A stretch of DNA of 7,653 nucleotides from Phototrophicales bacterium (lineage in GTDB: Bacteria > Chloroflexota > Anaerolineae > Aggregatilineales > Phototrophicaceae): assembly GCA_002794515.1 (NCBI GenBank), contig PGTJ01000110.1, forward strand, positions 1-7,653, in the 5' to 3' direction. Of this stretch, positions 7,220-7,653 are shown piece after piece. Position 1 is the first letter of the stretch. Each line of letters begins with the position of its first letter. The notes below the pieces were generated by a model, which ran no database searches, was not told where the DNA came from, and saw nothing but the letters and a program-made list of their open reading frames with translations. The position numbers were made by a program, and so were the translations under genes.

Positions 7220-7653
7220 TGAAAAATTTGGTTGGCTATGTCATGTTGGCGATCCCGTTTGGGCTGGTTTGGGTCATCTTGACCAATCAAATTAGCATCG
7301 AAAGTTACTTCATCGGAGTTTTAATCGGGTTATTTGTGGTCATCTTGGGTGTTTATTCCGATGCGCTCGATTTAGATGTGAGCAAGTTGCCACAACGAAC
7401 GGTTGCCTTTATCGTTTATTCGCTATTTATGTTTTGGCAAGTGATTGTCTCTGGTTGGGATGTCACATTGCGAATTTTGAATATCCGCCCTATTCGTCCG
7501 GGCATCATCAAATTAGATATTGGCGATGAAACCCATAACGAATATATCGCTGGTGCCAGCGCCCATAGCATCACCATCACTCCTGGCGAGATGGTGGTGG
7601 AATATGACCGCGAGTGTTGCGAGATGTTCGTGCATTGTATCGATGTTGAAGAA
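7219..7653 (+). CDS. mrpE: Mrp-type Na+/H+ antiporter subunit E (3' end cut by the window)
   Basis: An open frame starts at the ATG at 7219-7221 and runs without a stop to the last base, giving 145 residues of a subunit usually about 160-180 long. AGGAG (7207-7211) lies 7 bases upstream and fixes this start, and the ATG shares its A with the mrpD TGA. Hydrophobic segments at about 5-21, 28-45 and 62-80 are followed by a soluble domain typical of MnhE proteins. It holds the HSITITPGEMVVEYD stretch (116-130) and FVHCID (137-142), matching the family pattern SITLTPGT...VHxLD. MrpE has no complex I counterpart and is needed for assembly or activity of the Mrp complex, so its presence separates this operon from complex I genes. 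The usual Thr after TPG is Glu124, and Cys133, Cys134 and Cys140 are unusual for the family as I know it. Confidence 0.93.
   Translation, partial: MKNLVGYVMLAIPFGLVWVILTNQISIESYFIGVLIGLFVVILGVYSDALDLDVSKLPQRTVAFIVYSLFMFWQVIVSGWDVTLRILNIRPIRPGIIKLDIGDETHNEYIAGASAHSITITPGEMVVEYDRECCEMFVHCIDVEE

Overview
The window reads as an ordinary bacterial chromosome segment with compact genes, moderate base composition and good Shine-Dalgarno sites. The style of the neighbours points by inference to a Chloroflexota (Anaerolineae-like) bacterium: an exported CAP/beta-lactamase-family protein, an acidic and basic tail typical of zf-TFIIB zinc-ribbon proteins, and an Mrp operon with fused A and B subunits. 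No rRNA or other marker is present to prove the taxonomy.

Layout. Positions 1-108 hold the C-terminal tail of a plus-strand gene that began before the window. A 40-base convergent gap with a perfect 9-bp hairpin separates it from a large minus-strand gene (149-2176). That gene encodes an exported serine hydrolase of the beta-lactamase/PBP-like family, flanked on both sides by divergent CAP (YkwD/SCP-like) domains. A 97-bp divergent intergenic region (2177-2273) carries a good sigma70-type promoter firing right. A weaker promoter firing left lies almost on top of it, and a small palindrome sits in the shared core.

From 2274 to the right edge runs a tight Mrp-type multisubunit cation/proton antiporter operon: mrpA with mrpB fused to its 3' end (992 codons), mrpC, mrpD, and mrpE cut by the window end. 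Gaps are 3 bp, 14 bp and a 1-base overlap. MrpA and MrpD are the NuoL/M/N-like proton-translocating subunits, MrpC is NuoK-like, and MrpE is a structural subunit. Together they would form a membrane complex exchanging cytoplasmic Na+ (or another monovalent cation) for external protons. The usual mrpF and mrpG genes would be expected just past the right edge.

I see no clear sign of a wholly new system. The most unusual items are the CAP-hydrolase-CAP architecture, the overlapping divergent promoters, the long charged linker joining the A and B modules of MrpAB, and the enlarged loop of MrpC. There is no gene-free stretch over 100 bases, and I saw no tRNA, CRISPR array or insertion sequence.
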